Source of the DNA: CAWFGW01 sp963815495
Lineage (GTDB): Bacteria > Bacteroidota > Bacteroidia > Cytophagales > JAAEPT01
Assembly: GCA_963815495.1 (NCBI GenBank)
Contig: CAWFGW010000029.1
Span: 318,764 to 382,763, forward strand
Direction: 5' to 3'
DNA length: 64,000 nucleotides
Below, in pieces: positions 42,115-51,271 of the stretch. The notes beneath the pieces are model-generated. The model did no database searches. It was given only the letters and a program-made list of their open reading frames with translations, and was not told the origin of the DNA. Numbering within the stretch: the first letter of the stretch is position 1; every line of letters begins with the position of its first letter. Position numbers and translations under genes: made by a program.

Positions 42115-42687
42115 ATGACCTCAAAAATTTCCGAATACCTAAAAAAGTTAGTTCAAGTCACCGAAGAAGAAAGTGCCATTTTTAGTGCTTCTTTTAAAGA
42201 AGTTAAGGTGAAGAAAAGGCAATTCATTATTCAACCCAACTTCACTACCAAACACCGCAACTATATTGTAAAAGGTGCCTTTAGAGCTTATGTGGTGAGC
42301 AATTCGGGACAAGAACACACCATCAACATCGCCATTGATGACTGGTGGATTACCGATTACAACAGTTATATATTTCAACAACCCGCTACCCTATTTGTCG
42401 TGGCTATTGAAGATAGTGTTGTGTTACAAATTGACTATGAAAAAGAGCAGGAATTGAAAGCATCTAACCATAAGTTTGAAACATTTTTTAGAATAATTGC
42501 TGAACGTGGTTTGGCTTTTCAACAACGTAGAATTTTGTCCAACTTAACTCAAAGTGCTGAAGAACGATATGAAAACTTTGTAACAAAGTACCCGCACATT
42601 GTTCAACGGGTTCCGCAGTATGCTCTAGCTTCTTACTTAGGCATGACCACAGAGTTTTTATCACGAATAAGAAACAAGAGAACATAA
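42115..42687 (+). CDS. Crp/Fnr-family regulator
   Basis: 190 residues from the ATG at 42115 (an earlier in-frame ATG at 42043 would add a hydrophobic 24-residue extension and is less likely). Cyclic-nucleotide-type domain (VKKRQFIIQPNFTTKHRNYIVKGAFRAY) and C-terminal HTH (YALASYLGMTTEFLSRIRNKR). No Cys cluster. It precedes a CMD protein and an SDR on the same strand by about 110 bases and may control them. Confidence 0.87.
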   Translation: MTSKISEYLKKLVQVTEEESAIFSASFKEVKVKKRQFIIQPNFTTKHRNYIVKGAFRAYVVSNSGQEHTINIAIDDWWITDYNSYIFQQPATLFVVAIEDSVVLQIDYEKEQELKASNHKFETFFRIIAERGLAFQQRRILSNLTQSAEERYENFVTKYPHIVQRVPQYALASYLGMTTEFLSRIRNKRT

Positions 42688-42800
42688 AAAAGTTGAACTA
42701 CATCAACGAAATTTCCTAAACTACTTCATTTTTCTCCACTGAAAGTCATCACAACTTTGTAAAGTCAATAGTGACAAATAACACGTTAACACAAAGTACA

Positions 42801-43349
42801 ATGACAACTTTACAAAAACGAACGTTTACAATTCCTACACAATCGGAAGTATCAGAAAACAATCAAGCAATTTTTGATAACCTTAAAAAAAATTTGGGCT
42901 TTGTGCCAAACCTTTATGCCTACTACGCAAAAAATGAAACATCATTAGGTGATTATTTAACTTTACAGAATCGCAAATCAACACTATCAGCTAAGGAAAG
43001 AGAAGTAATTAATTTAGTAACGAGCCAACTCAACGAGTGTCGCTACTGTCAATCGGCACATACCGTTATGGGGAAAATGAATGGTTTTACGGATAACCAA
43101 ATCATCGAACTTCGAAAAGGAACGGCTACTTTTGATAATAAATTAGATGCTTTAGTAAAATTTGCCTCTGTTATTGTTGAACATAGAGGTAAGGTAAGTG
43201 AAGAAGCCAAGAAATTATTTTTTAGTGTCGGTTATACTGAGGCTAATATGATTGATGTAGTGATGACTATTGGCGACAAAACAATTAGCAACTATATGCA
43301 TAACCTTACAGGGTTTGAAATAGATTTTCCATTAGCTGAACAAATTTAA
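42801..43349 (+). CDS. Carboxymuconolactone decarboxylase-family (AhpD-like) protein
   Basis: 182 residues from the ATG at 42801 (a GTG at 42771 is possible). CMD core with redox motif CRYCQSAH (C-x2-C-x3-H), the AhpD-type peroxidase-linked dithiol. FVPNLYAYYAKNE marks the usual N-terminal part and GDKTISNYMHNLTGFEID the end. Likely antioxidant or quinone-related; the substrate is unknown. It is followed 12 bases later by an SDR. Confidence 0.87.
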   Translation: MTTLQKRTFTIPTQSEVSENNQAIFDNLKKNLGFVPNLYAYYAKNETSLGDYLTLQNRKSTLSAKEREVINLVTSQLNECRYCQSAHTVMGKMNGFTDNQIIELRKGTATFDNKLDALVKFASVIVEHRGKVSEEAKKLFFSVGYTEANMIDVVMTIGDKTISNYMHNLTGFEIDFPLAEQI

Positions 43350-43361
43350 AACGCTACTAAT

Positions 43362-44195
43362 ATGACTAAAAAGACATGGTTGATAACAGGGATTTCCAGC
43401 GGATTGGGCAAAGCACTTGCCCAATCGGTTATGGAAACGGGCGACTTCGTGATAGGAACTCTCAGAAAGCAATCGCAAGTAGAGGCCTTTAATAAGGAAC
43501 ATAAAAAAAATGGTTTCGCCATACAACTTGACATTACCAATGAAGACGAAATTGATAAGACTATTGAAACTATTACTGCTAGGTTTGGTGCCTGTGATGT
43601 TTTAGTCAATAATGCAGGAGTTGGTTTTGTTGGTGCTATTGAAGAAACTTCTATGGAAGAAGTGCGAACCATCTTTGAATCTAATTTCTTCGGAACATTA
43701 AAAATGACGCAGGCAATTTTACCAGGCATGAGAATGGCTAAAAAAGGTCATATCATACAAATTTCTTCACAAGGAGGGATAAAGGCTTCCGCAGGTTTTG
43801 GTATTTACAATGCCAGTAAGTTTGCGTTAGAAGGTTTTACCGAAGCATTAGCCCAAGAAGTTGTTCCGCTTGGAATTCAAGTTACGCTGGTGGAACCAGG
43901 TCCATTCCGAACCAAGTTTGCAAATAATGGATTAAAAGAAGCAAAAAAGAGCATTGAAGACTATTCGGAAACCGCTGGGACATTCCGAACCAAGTTGAAA
44001 AGTATTGATGGAAAACAAGAAGGCGACCCCGTAAAAGCAGCAAAAGCTATTATTGACTTGGTCAACTCCAAAAACCCAACCTTGCGTCTACCGCTTGGCA
44101 AAGCAGCTTTATTTTCCATCGAAATAAAATTAGAAAGTGTAAAGGCTGACTTAGAAAGTAATCGAAAAATTGCTGAAAATGCAGTATTTGAATAG
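43362..44195 (+). CDS. SDR-family oxidoreductase
   Basis: 277 residues, classical short-chain dehydrogenase/reductase. NAD(P)-binding TGISSGLG at 8-15, NNAGVG near 85, catalytic Ser in QISSQGG and YNASK near 150 with Tyr and Lys. VEPGPFRTKF follows, as in ketoreductase-type members. Arg after the first strand (TLRKQSQ) hints at NADPH. The substrate cannot be told. It is in an operon with the CMD protein. Confidence 0.9.
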   Translation: MTKKTWLITGISSGLGKALAQSVMETGDFVIGTLRKQSQVEAFNKEHKKNGFAIQLDITNEDEIDKTIETITARFGACDVLVNNAGVGFVGAIEETSMEEVRTIFESNFFGTLKMTQAILPGMRMAKKGHIIQISSQGGIKASAGFGIYNASKFALEGFTEALAQEVVPLGIQVTLVEPGPFRTKFANNGLKEAKKSIEDYSETAGTFRTKLKSIDGKQEGDPVKAAKAIIDLVNSKNPTLRLPLGKAALFSIEIKLESVKADLESNRKIAENAVFE

Positions 44196-44391
44196 CATAA
44201 ACTTTTACAACATATTATGGGATATACAAATAGTAGGACCGTCAACTCTCCTACTATTTTTACAAGTCCGTAACTTTGATTTTATACTTTACTATTTATT
44301 TACTGCAAAAACTTTTGATATCTCCTAAGCAAAACACCATTTCAAACTGATTTTTTCATTTACTTTGTTCTTATAACGTTAATCTTTTGCA

Positions 44392-45204
44392 ATGAACTTC
44401 TATAATCATATCTTGGATGTTAAATCCTTGGCTTATTTTTCTCAGGCATGGTATTCAAAAATTGATTTTAAAAAGCACTCACAAAATATTTACATCCCAA
44501 AATCATCGGTGTTTATTTCTGTTTTATTAAACGGAGAAGTCCAGATTAAAATAGACAAAAACAAGCCTCTACCCAGCCCTATTTTCAGTATTAATGGAGT
44601 AATGAATAAAAAAAAGGCAACCATCCATTTTAATGATGTTGTTGAAAGTATTGGCATAGAGTTAACCTCACTGGGATTCAAAAAATTATTTGGGTGTTCG
44701 CCTATTCAACTTCATGATCACTATGCAGACATGAATACACTTATCGATTTTAATGAAGTTAGCTTAATACAGACCATTCAATCATATCCGACCATTCCTC
44801 AGAAAATTATTTTTTTACTTGCTTATTTGGAAAACAACTTCAATTCTAAGGTTTACAAAGATGACTTTTCAAGAAAATTATATGCTATTCCTTCAAAAGA
44901 GTTAATCCAATATGATGTCAAAAAATTAGCCGATAAATTTTGTCTGGGAGAAAAAACATTTATCAGAAAATTTAAAGAAGAAATGGGCACCACTCCTAAA
45001 AACTACATCAATATACATCGGTTTAAAATCGCCTTTTCACAATTGACCTCACAGCACAACATTACTCTTCAAGGGTTAGCTAGTTCATTAAATTATTACG
45101 ACATCCAACATTTGATTAAAGACTTTCAAGTGCATACCAACCTTACCCCTTATCAACTATTGGAATCAAGAACCGATTCAACAAAAAAGATTTGGAACGA
45201 GTGA
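44392..45204 (+). CDS. AraC-family transcriptional regulator
   Basis: 270 residues. The N-terminal effector region (1-165, KSSVFISVLLNGEVQIKID) resembles DUF6597-type domains. The C-terminal AraC double HTH is KLADKFCLGEKTFIRKFKEEMGTTP and LASSLNYYDIQHLIKDFQ. It is close to the next gene, whose best start lies 80 bases downstream. Confidence 0.87.
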   Translation: MNFYNHILDVKSLAYFSQAWYSKIDFKKHSQNIYIPKSSVFISVLLNGEVQIKIDKNKPLPSPIFSINGVMNKKKATIHFNDVVESIGIELTSLGFKKLFGCSPIQLHDHYADMNTLIDFNEVSLIQTIQSYPTIPQKIIFLLAYLENNFNSKVYKDDFSRKLYAIPSKELIQYDVKKLADKFCLGEKTFIRKFKEEMGTTPKNYINIHRFKIAFSQLTSQHNITLQGLASSLNYYDIQHLIKDFQVHTNLTPYQLLESRTDSTKKIWNE

Positions 45205-45284
45205 TTTTTGTCTTTTTTTTACCAACACACTATTCGCAACGAGATTTAACTTTACAAGCAAAAATAAACCTCAGTTGCTTTGAT

Positions 45285-47717
45285 ATGAAAAATATTTACT
45301 TCCCTTTTACAGCTATTCTCGCATTTTTATTTATAAGTACTTACGGACAAACCAACAAAATCGAAGTTTTTCAAATTGGAACAAAAGTCAATTTCATTAT
45401 GAATAGTTGCGGCCAAAATTTACCTGAAACTCAAGGCAAACTACATTTTTGCGATGCTGCAGGAAATCTGGGCTATGTTGAAAACAGTACAGGATTGAAT
45501 GATAGAAGTGTAAACTTTATGATTCAAAACCATTATAACGAAGATGAAATTTACTTTACTCCATCTGGTATATCGGTAAGAAAAGAAAACGGTCAATGGG
45601 AAAACATTCCCAAAATCGCCATACCAATCCGTAGATCAAATGGCGACTTAGTAACCGATGCTACTCAACTGCAGGGTGGTGTTCGACTACCGAACGGCAA
45701 ATTGCTTTTTGGTGCACAAAGTACAAGCACATCTAATTCAAACGTGTACATCTATGATTTTGATACTAAATCAATTTCCAGTGTATCATTGAATAAGATA
45801 AGTGCTCCAGCAGAATTTATATACAACGAAGCAGCTGACTTAACCTATATTCTGTCTTATATGGGAAGCACTAAACACCTCTCTATTTATAAAAATGGCG
45901 TAATTATCTCCACTGAAGAAATTCAATCTTCATTCAGCATAGCTTATTCCAATAGACGCGATTCATTTTATCACAATGGTAAAATTTATATAGGCACACC
46001 ACAAGGGTTAGCTGTTTTGGACGTCACCACAAGAACCTTTAAACTAATTAATGCTTCCTCAACACCTTCATTGACCTACAATAATGCTTTCGACATCACC
46101 CTTGATACAGTCACGAAAAATGTTTGGGTTATTAATACAGATGCAAATAATGGAGCAATCAGCAAATTTGATTTGCTGAAGGATTCCATTTACAATTATA
46201 CCATTCCTACCGTTGCAAATAATCAGGTTAATTATAAGTTTCAAAAACTAGCCGTAAACAATGATAAAGGATGGTTAGTTGCTTCTAATTTTGATGGATT
46301 GCTATCCTTTAATGCTAATCCAGCCAGTTTAACGCTCACCGAAATCCCCAAAAGTGAAATTGTCACACTTGGATTACCTTATACCTATGCACCGAACAAC
46401 GTGTTTTTCTTGAACGAAAAGTTTTATTTCACCACAATTTCCTTCTCTTCCGGAGTAGATAAAAATTATGAAGTATTAATCCATGAAAATGAAACCAACT
46501 TATGGTCTGGAAGAAGCGATGACCAAAAAGGCAATCGATCATATGAAATGAACAGACGGTTTGAATTTAGTATCCCTGACACGTTAGGAGGTATCTGGTG
46601 GTTTAATCCATCCGATAACTTTATACTTTATCGGTCTAACAAGGAAAAAGAATTTTCAATAAATGTGAATTATGGGTTATTTTCTTCTGCGCTAGGCACC
46701 AACGAAAAACCTTTAATGACCACTTCTATTTCTCCCAACGGCCTTTCGTTAATTGATACCAGTGGAGTCACGCTAATTGAACCAAAAATTTCTTCAGCCT
46801 CTACAATTACACACTACAAAGATCAGGTTTGGATTCACAGTGGCGACCGAAAAAAACTATATGTAATAAAAGAAAATGTATTAGCGAAAGAATACGCCTT
46901 AGACAATAGCTTCAATACTTTTTATAAGATAGGTCTCGATTCAAGCGGGGTGGTCTGGTTTTTTAAGTCAACAGGATTAGAGTCAACCTTAAGGAAATTT
47001 AACCCAAACACCGAAAGTTTTACAGATTTTAATAAAGCTGGTGTTGGCACACCGCTTGAAGTAGTTACTGGCCCAGCTGGTACGGTCGTTTTCTTAGGTA
47101 CCACGGGGTTAATTTTTTACAATGGTACTAACTTTGAAACGTATCCTTATAATGGCATTGTAAATCTAAGCAAAGTTCAAACTGCTGTTTTTGATGAAAA
47201 GGGCACGCTTTATTGCCTACAAAATGATCCAGCAAAAATCATTTCAGTAGAGGGACTAGGTTCTGAAGTGATCACTGGAAATGTGAATATTATACTTGAG
47301 GGGGTAAACACCCTCCTACCAGCACTTGATTTCTACCGACCAAGTTCATTATCCATTGATAAATACGGTGCTATCTGGACGAATGCCTCTCTTGCCTCTA
47401 TCAAAATAGTAGATAAGGATACAACCCCTCAATTCCGTTTGTTAGGGACAACACCTTTAATCACCTCCCTTGATAAGCAAGAGCAAGTTTCTACAGAAAA
47501 TCTAGTTCATATTTATCCAAACCCTTCTTCAGACAAGGTTAGTGTTACCACTAATTTTAAGGAATTCACCCTTTCCATTACTGACATGAAAGGTCAATTA
47601 ATCTCAACCTTTAATTCACCCGAATCTTTTTCAGTAGAAGAATTAGCAAACGGGTTTTATCTTTTAAAAATTGTAAATGGACAAACAACCATTACAGAGA
47701 AGTTGATAAAGAATTGA
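45285..47717 (+). CDS. Secreted beta-propeller protein with T9SS sorting domain
   Basis: 811 residues from the ATG at 45285, which gives a proper signal peptide (FPFTAILAFLFISTYGQ); longer frames from 45192 overlap the AraC gene. The body has repeating strand motifs with GxVWxxxxxG-like ends (KNVWVINTDANNG, GGIWWFNPSDN, GVVWFFKS, YGAIWTNAS), as in two-component-regulator or LVIVD-type propellers. The T9SS domain is at the end (VHIYPNPSSDKVSV ... KLIKN). Surface or secreted; ligand unknown. Confidence 0.82.
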   Translation: MKNIYFPFTAILAFLFISTYGQTNKIEVFQIGTKVNFIMNSCGQNLPETQGKLHFCDAAGNLGYVENSTGLNDRSVNFMIQNHYNEDEIYFTPSGISVRKENGQWENIPKIAIPIRRSNGDLVTDATQLQGGVRLPNGKLLFGAQSTSTSNSNVYIYDFDTKSISSVSLNKISAPAEFIYNEAADLTYILSYMGSTKHLSIYKNGVIISTEEIQSSFSIAYSNRRDSFYHNGKIYIGTPQGLAVLDVTTRTFKLINASSTPSLTYNNAFDITLDTVTKNVWVINTDANNGAISKFDLLKDSIYNYTIPTVANNQVNYKFQKLAVNNDKGWLVASNFDGLLSFNANPASLTLTEIPKSEIVTLGLPYTYAPNNVFFLNEKFYFTTISFSSGVDKNYEVLIHENETNLWSGRSDDQKGNRSYEMNRRFEFSIPDTLGGIWWFNPSDNFILYRSNKEKEFSINVNYGLFSSALGTNEKPLMTTSISPNGLSLIDTSGVTLIEPKISSASTITHYKDQVWIHSGDRKKLYVIKENVLAKEYALDNSFNTFYKIGLDSSGVVWFFKSTGLESTLRKFNPNTESFTDFNKAGVGTPLEVVTGPAGTVVFLGTTGLIFYNGTNFETYPYNGIVNLSKVQTAVFDEKGTLYCLQNDPAKIISVEGLGSEVITGNVNIILEGVNTLLPALDFYRPSSLSIDKYGAIWTNASLASIKIVDKDTTPQFRLLGTTPLITSLDKQEQVSTENLVHIYPNPSSDKVSVTTNFKEFTLSITDMKGQLISTFNSPESFSVEELANGFYLLKIVNGQTTITEKLIKN

Positions 47718-48117
47718 TGAACGTCACAAATTGAGTGCGCTTTATTGGTAGATAAAACTTGTTATTATTGAGTTTAGTTTTCGTCAGCTTAACTTAACTT
47801 AAGCTATTACTCCTATCCTAAATTTATCAAAGTAAATGCAGTTCTGGCTCGACAAAGCGTTTACCGCTAACGAAATCTGTTAAAACACCTCTAAAAAATA
47901 TTCATTTGAATTTATCGAAGTATAGTAATAACCTATCCTACCTTTTTTCTATTAAACCCATAAAAATGTGATCCATTCAGAGCCTTTGAATGCACATATA
48001 CAAAATCTTATTCCATTATTTAATTTCTCCGATTGATCTCGGGTTTGTTTTAAGCAAAGTTTTCACCTAGGAGGAAGCTATATACTCATCAATAGGATAA
48101 AAAAAGTAACTTTAACC
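47718..48117. other. Gap before the ATPase gene
   Basis: 400 bases, AT-rich, with no open frame or clear hairpin. GGAGGAAGC at 48070-48078 is purine-rich but about 40 bases from the start codon, too far for a ribosome binding site. Confidence 0.4.
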
Positions 48118-50628
48118 ATGCCTGTGAGTAATTTCAATATAGATGGTTTAACAAGTGAACAGGTAATTCTTTCAAGAAAGGAATTTGGAAAAAACACGTT
48201 AAACTACAAACAAGAAAACACCTTTTTTAATGCTATAAAAAATGTTGTGAAAGAACCAATGGTTCTTTTGTTGTTAGTAGCATCTTCAATCTATTTTATC
48301 AGCGGCAACACAGGCGATGGATTTTTCCTTTCAATTGCCATTGTAATTGTCTCTGTCATCTCTTTATATCAGGACGCTAGAAGTCGTAATGCACTTCAAA
48401 AACTAAAAACCCTTTCACAACCCAATTGCAAAGTAATTAGAAATGGAAAGACAGAACAAATAAAAAGCGAAGACTTAGTCGTTGGCGATAGCTTGATTGT
48501 AGAAGAAGGTATCTCTGTTCCTGCTGATGGAAAAATCATTCATTCAAATGATTTTTCTGTTAACGAATCCATTCTTACGGGTGAATCTTTATCTGTCTTT
48601 AAGGATAAAGAACAAGCAGACAATCTCATTTTCAAGGGTACCACAGTCGCGAGTGGTTTAGCTATTATTACCGTTACAAGCATTGGCAATGAAACTAAAT
48701 TAGGTAGAATTGGCAAGAGTCTTGAAAGTATTAAAGATGAAAAAACACCCCTGGAACAGCAAATAAGTAATTTTGTAAAAATCATGGTGGTTATTGGTAC
48801 TGCTATTTTCTTAGTGGTATGGTCTATTAATTATTTCCATTCATACAATTTATCAGACAGTCTATTAAAAGCACTTACTTTAGCAATGAGCATTTTGCCA
48901 GAAGAAATCCCGGTGGCCTTGACAACTTTTATGGCCCTTGGTGCTTGGCGTCTAATGAAAATGGGAATTGTCGTAAAACAGATGAAAACAGTTGAAACGC
49001 TAGGTAGTGCTTCAGTGATTTGTGTCGATAAAACAGGAACCATTACAGAAAATAAAATGAGCTTGGCAAAACTTTTTGTGCTGTCAACCCAACATATTTC
49101 AAATCCCAATAACGAATTAACGAGCGAGGAAAAGCAACTGATAACCATCGCCATGTGGGCAAGTGAACCCATTCCATTTGACCCTATGGAAGTGGCTTTG
49201 CACACTGCATACAAAAACTTAAAAGTGGATGATGAAAGGCAGAAATATAAAATGATCCATGAATATCCCTTAGGTGGAAAGCCCCCCATGATGACCCATA
49301 TTTTTGAAAATAAATCGGGAAAAAGAATTATTGCTGCCAAAGGAGCACCAGAAGCAATCATCAACGTTTGTGATTTATCAAATGAAGAAAAGCAACAAAT
49401 TGAAAAAGCGATACAAACGATAACTAGTGAAGGGTATCGTGTATTAGCGGTAGGCGAAAGTTCTTTTGAGAGAGATCATTTCCCTAAAACACAGCAAGAA
49501 TTTAAATTCACATTTAGAGGAATAGTCGCCTTTTATGACCCTCCAAAAACCAATATACATCAGGTATTACAAGATTTTTATAATGCAGGTATTAAAGTAA
49601 AAATCATTACAGGAGATAACGCTGAAACCACGACTGCTATAGCTAAACAAATAGGTTTTGATGAGTTTGAGCATCGATTGAGTGGCAATGATTTGACGCA
49701 CTTATCAGAAGAGGAATTGCAAGATAAAGTTATGCAGACCACCATTTTTACAAGAATGTTTCCTGAAGCAAAATTACGAGTCATTAATGCCTTAAAAGCT
49801 ATTAATCAAGTTGTCGCTATGACAGGCGATGGTGTTAACGATGGGCCTGCTCTAAAAGCAGCGCATATTGGTATTGCTATGGGGAAAAAAGGAACTGAAA
49901 TAGCAAAACAGGCTGCATCATTAATTTTATTAGAAGATGACTTGTCTAAAATGGTGAATGCTATCGCAATGGGTAGAAAGATTTATACAAACCTCAAAAA
50001 AGCGATTCAATACATCATATCTATTCACATACCTATCATTCTTACCGTTTTTATTCCCCTGGCGCTGGGATGGATTTATCCTAACATTTTTTCACCTGTA
50101 CACATTATATTCCTGGAGTTAATCATGGGCCCCACCTGTTCAATTGTTTTTGAAAATGAACCCATGGAAAAAAATACTATGTCACAAAAACCGAGACCAT
50201 ATACTACCAATTTTTTCAACTGGAAAGAGCTTCTATCAAGTATTATTCAAGGCCTGTTTATCACTGTAGGCACCTTATTTATCTTTCAATATTCTGTTAA
50301 CCAAGGATTAAACGAAGCACACACCAGAACAATGGTCTTCATAGTATTGATAGCCGCAAACATTACTTTAACACTTGTCAATCGATCATTTTATTATTCT
50401 ATGCTAACTACATTAAGATATAAAAACAGCATGGTTTTACTCATCATTGCCATAACCGTTAGCATTACAGGACTACTCTTATTTATATCTCCGCTCACAA
50501 GTTTTTTTGAATTTGAAACACCTAAAATATCAGAAGTACTTTTTTGTCTTTCAGTAGGATTTATCTCTGTAATATGGTATGAGTTAGTAAAACTCATCAC
50601 AAGGCTGCGAAGTGAGGAACAATTATAG
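48118..50628 (+). CDS. P-type cation-transporting ATPase, calcium-type
   Basis: 836 residues, inner-membrane P-type ATPase close to class II. Cation_ATPase_N at 5-55, actuator motif TGES 154-157, M4 motif PEEIP 261-265 (between the SERCA-type PEGLP and other forms), phosphorylation site D304 in CVDKTGTIT, and hinge GDGVNDGPALKAA near 575. About ten helices in all, with six in the last 200 residues. Ion specificity (Ca2+, Mn2+ or other) cannot be settled from these motifs. The stop overlaps the convergent NUDIX stop. Confidence 0.88.
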   Translation: MPVSNFNIDGLTSEQVILSRKEFGKNTLNYKQENTFFNAIKNVVKEPMVLLLLVASSIYFISGNTGDGFFLSIAIVIVSVISLYQDARSRNALQKLKTLSQPNCKVIRNGKTEQIKSEDLVVGDSLIVEEGISVPADGKIIHSNDFSVNESILTGESLSVFKDKEQADNLIFKGTTVASGLAIITVTSIGNETKLGRIGKSLESIKDEKTPLEQQISNFVKIMVVIGTAIFLVVWSINYFHSYNLSDSLLKALTLAMSILPEEIPVALTTFMALGAWRLMKMGIVVKQMKTVETLGSASVICVDKTGTITENKMSLAKLFVLSTQHISNPNNELTSEEKQLITIAMWASEPIPFDPMEVALHTAYKNLKVDDERQKYKMIHEYPLGGKPPMMTHIFENKSGKRIIAAKGAPEAIINVCDLSNEEKQQIEKAIQTITSEGYRVLAVGESSFERDHFPKTQQEFKFTFRGIVAFYDPPKTNIHQVLQDFYNAGIKVKIITGDNAETTTAIAKQIGFDEFEHRLSGNDLTHLSEEELQDKVMQTTIFTRMFPEAKLRVINALKAINQVVAMTGDGVNDGPALKAAHIGIAMGKKGTEIAKQAASLILLEDDLSKMVNAIAMGRKIYTNLKKAIQYIISIHIPIILTVFIPLALGWIYPNIFSPVHIIFLELIMGPTCSIVFENEPMEKNTMSQKPRPYTTNFFNWKELLSSIIQGLFITVGTLFIFQYSVNQGLNEAHTRTMVFIVLIAANITLTLVNRSFYYSMLTTLRYKNSMVLLIIAITVSITGLLLFISPLTSFFEFETPKISEVLFCLSVGFISVIWYELVKLITRLRSEEQL

Positions 50629-51240
50629 CTTTAAAAGCAACTGTCGAAACTCATTTAACATCATCGCAGTGGCGCCCCAAACGATTTCCCCATCAAACTC
50701 AAAACAGGGAACGTTAATAGAGCCACTACTAATCTTCAAATCACGTTTCACCAAACTCTCTGGACTAAGAAGTTGATCGATACCAACCTCTAGTAGTTTA
50801 TACACTTCAAAGGTATCGGGTTTAAAAATTGGCTCTTCTTGGAGCATGCATACATAAGGATGCACTATATAACCGCTTGGAGGAATGTATACAGACGTCA
50901 AACTACCAAATACGTGTATGGCATTACGCGGCACCCCAATCTCCTCTTCAGTCTCTCGCAAGGCGGTTTGTTCCAGATTGACATCCTCTTTTTCCTTTTT
51001 ACCACCTGGAAAACTAATTTGTCCACTATGAAACCCTTCGTAGACATGCCTTTTTGTTAACACAAAATGCATCTCGTTGTATTTTTTATATAAAAGAATA
51101 CATACTGCGCTTTGTTTAGGGTTGGGATTGTCCTTGTAGGCTTTAATTCTTAAGGAGCTCGATATTGGGGCTAACTCTCGGTGTGCCAAATCACCAGGAA
51201 GAGGTTGCTTTAAAAGTTGGGTTAAAGTTATTATATCCAT
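50623..51240 (-). CDS. NUDIX hydrolase, CoA pyrophosphatase type
   Basis: 205 residues. The Nudix box starts GGKKEKEDVNLEQTALRETE and continues EEIGV, giving the full GX5EX7REUXEEXGU motif, preceded by SGQISFPGG as in CoA diphosphatases (NUDT7/8, YeaB). It probably hydrolyses CoA or related nucleotides. Separated from the OmpA gene by a terminator. The stop overlaps the convergent ATPase gene by a few bases. Confidence 0.85.
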   Translation of the reverse strand: MDIITLTQLLKQPLPGDLAHRELAPISSSLRIKAYKDNPNPKQSAVCILLYKKYNEMHFVLTKRHVYEGFHSGQISFPGGKKEKEDVNLEQTALRETEEEIGVPRNAIHVFGSLTSVYIPPSGYIVHPYVCMLQEEPIFKPDTFEVYKLLEVGIDQLLSPESLVKRDLKISSGSINVPCFEFDGEIVWGATAMMLNEFRQLLLKL

Positions 51241-51246
51241 TGAACT

Positions 51247-51270
51247 AAAAAAGAGCCTTACGGCTCTTTT
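51247..51270 (-). terminator. Rho-independent terminator of the OmpA/TPR operon
   Basis: AAAGAGCC, loop TTAC, GGCTCTTT, with a T-run after it on the minus strand. It sits directly behind the OmpA stop (51272), just before the NUDIX start. Confidence 0.85.
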
Positions 51271-51271
51271 A

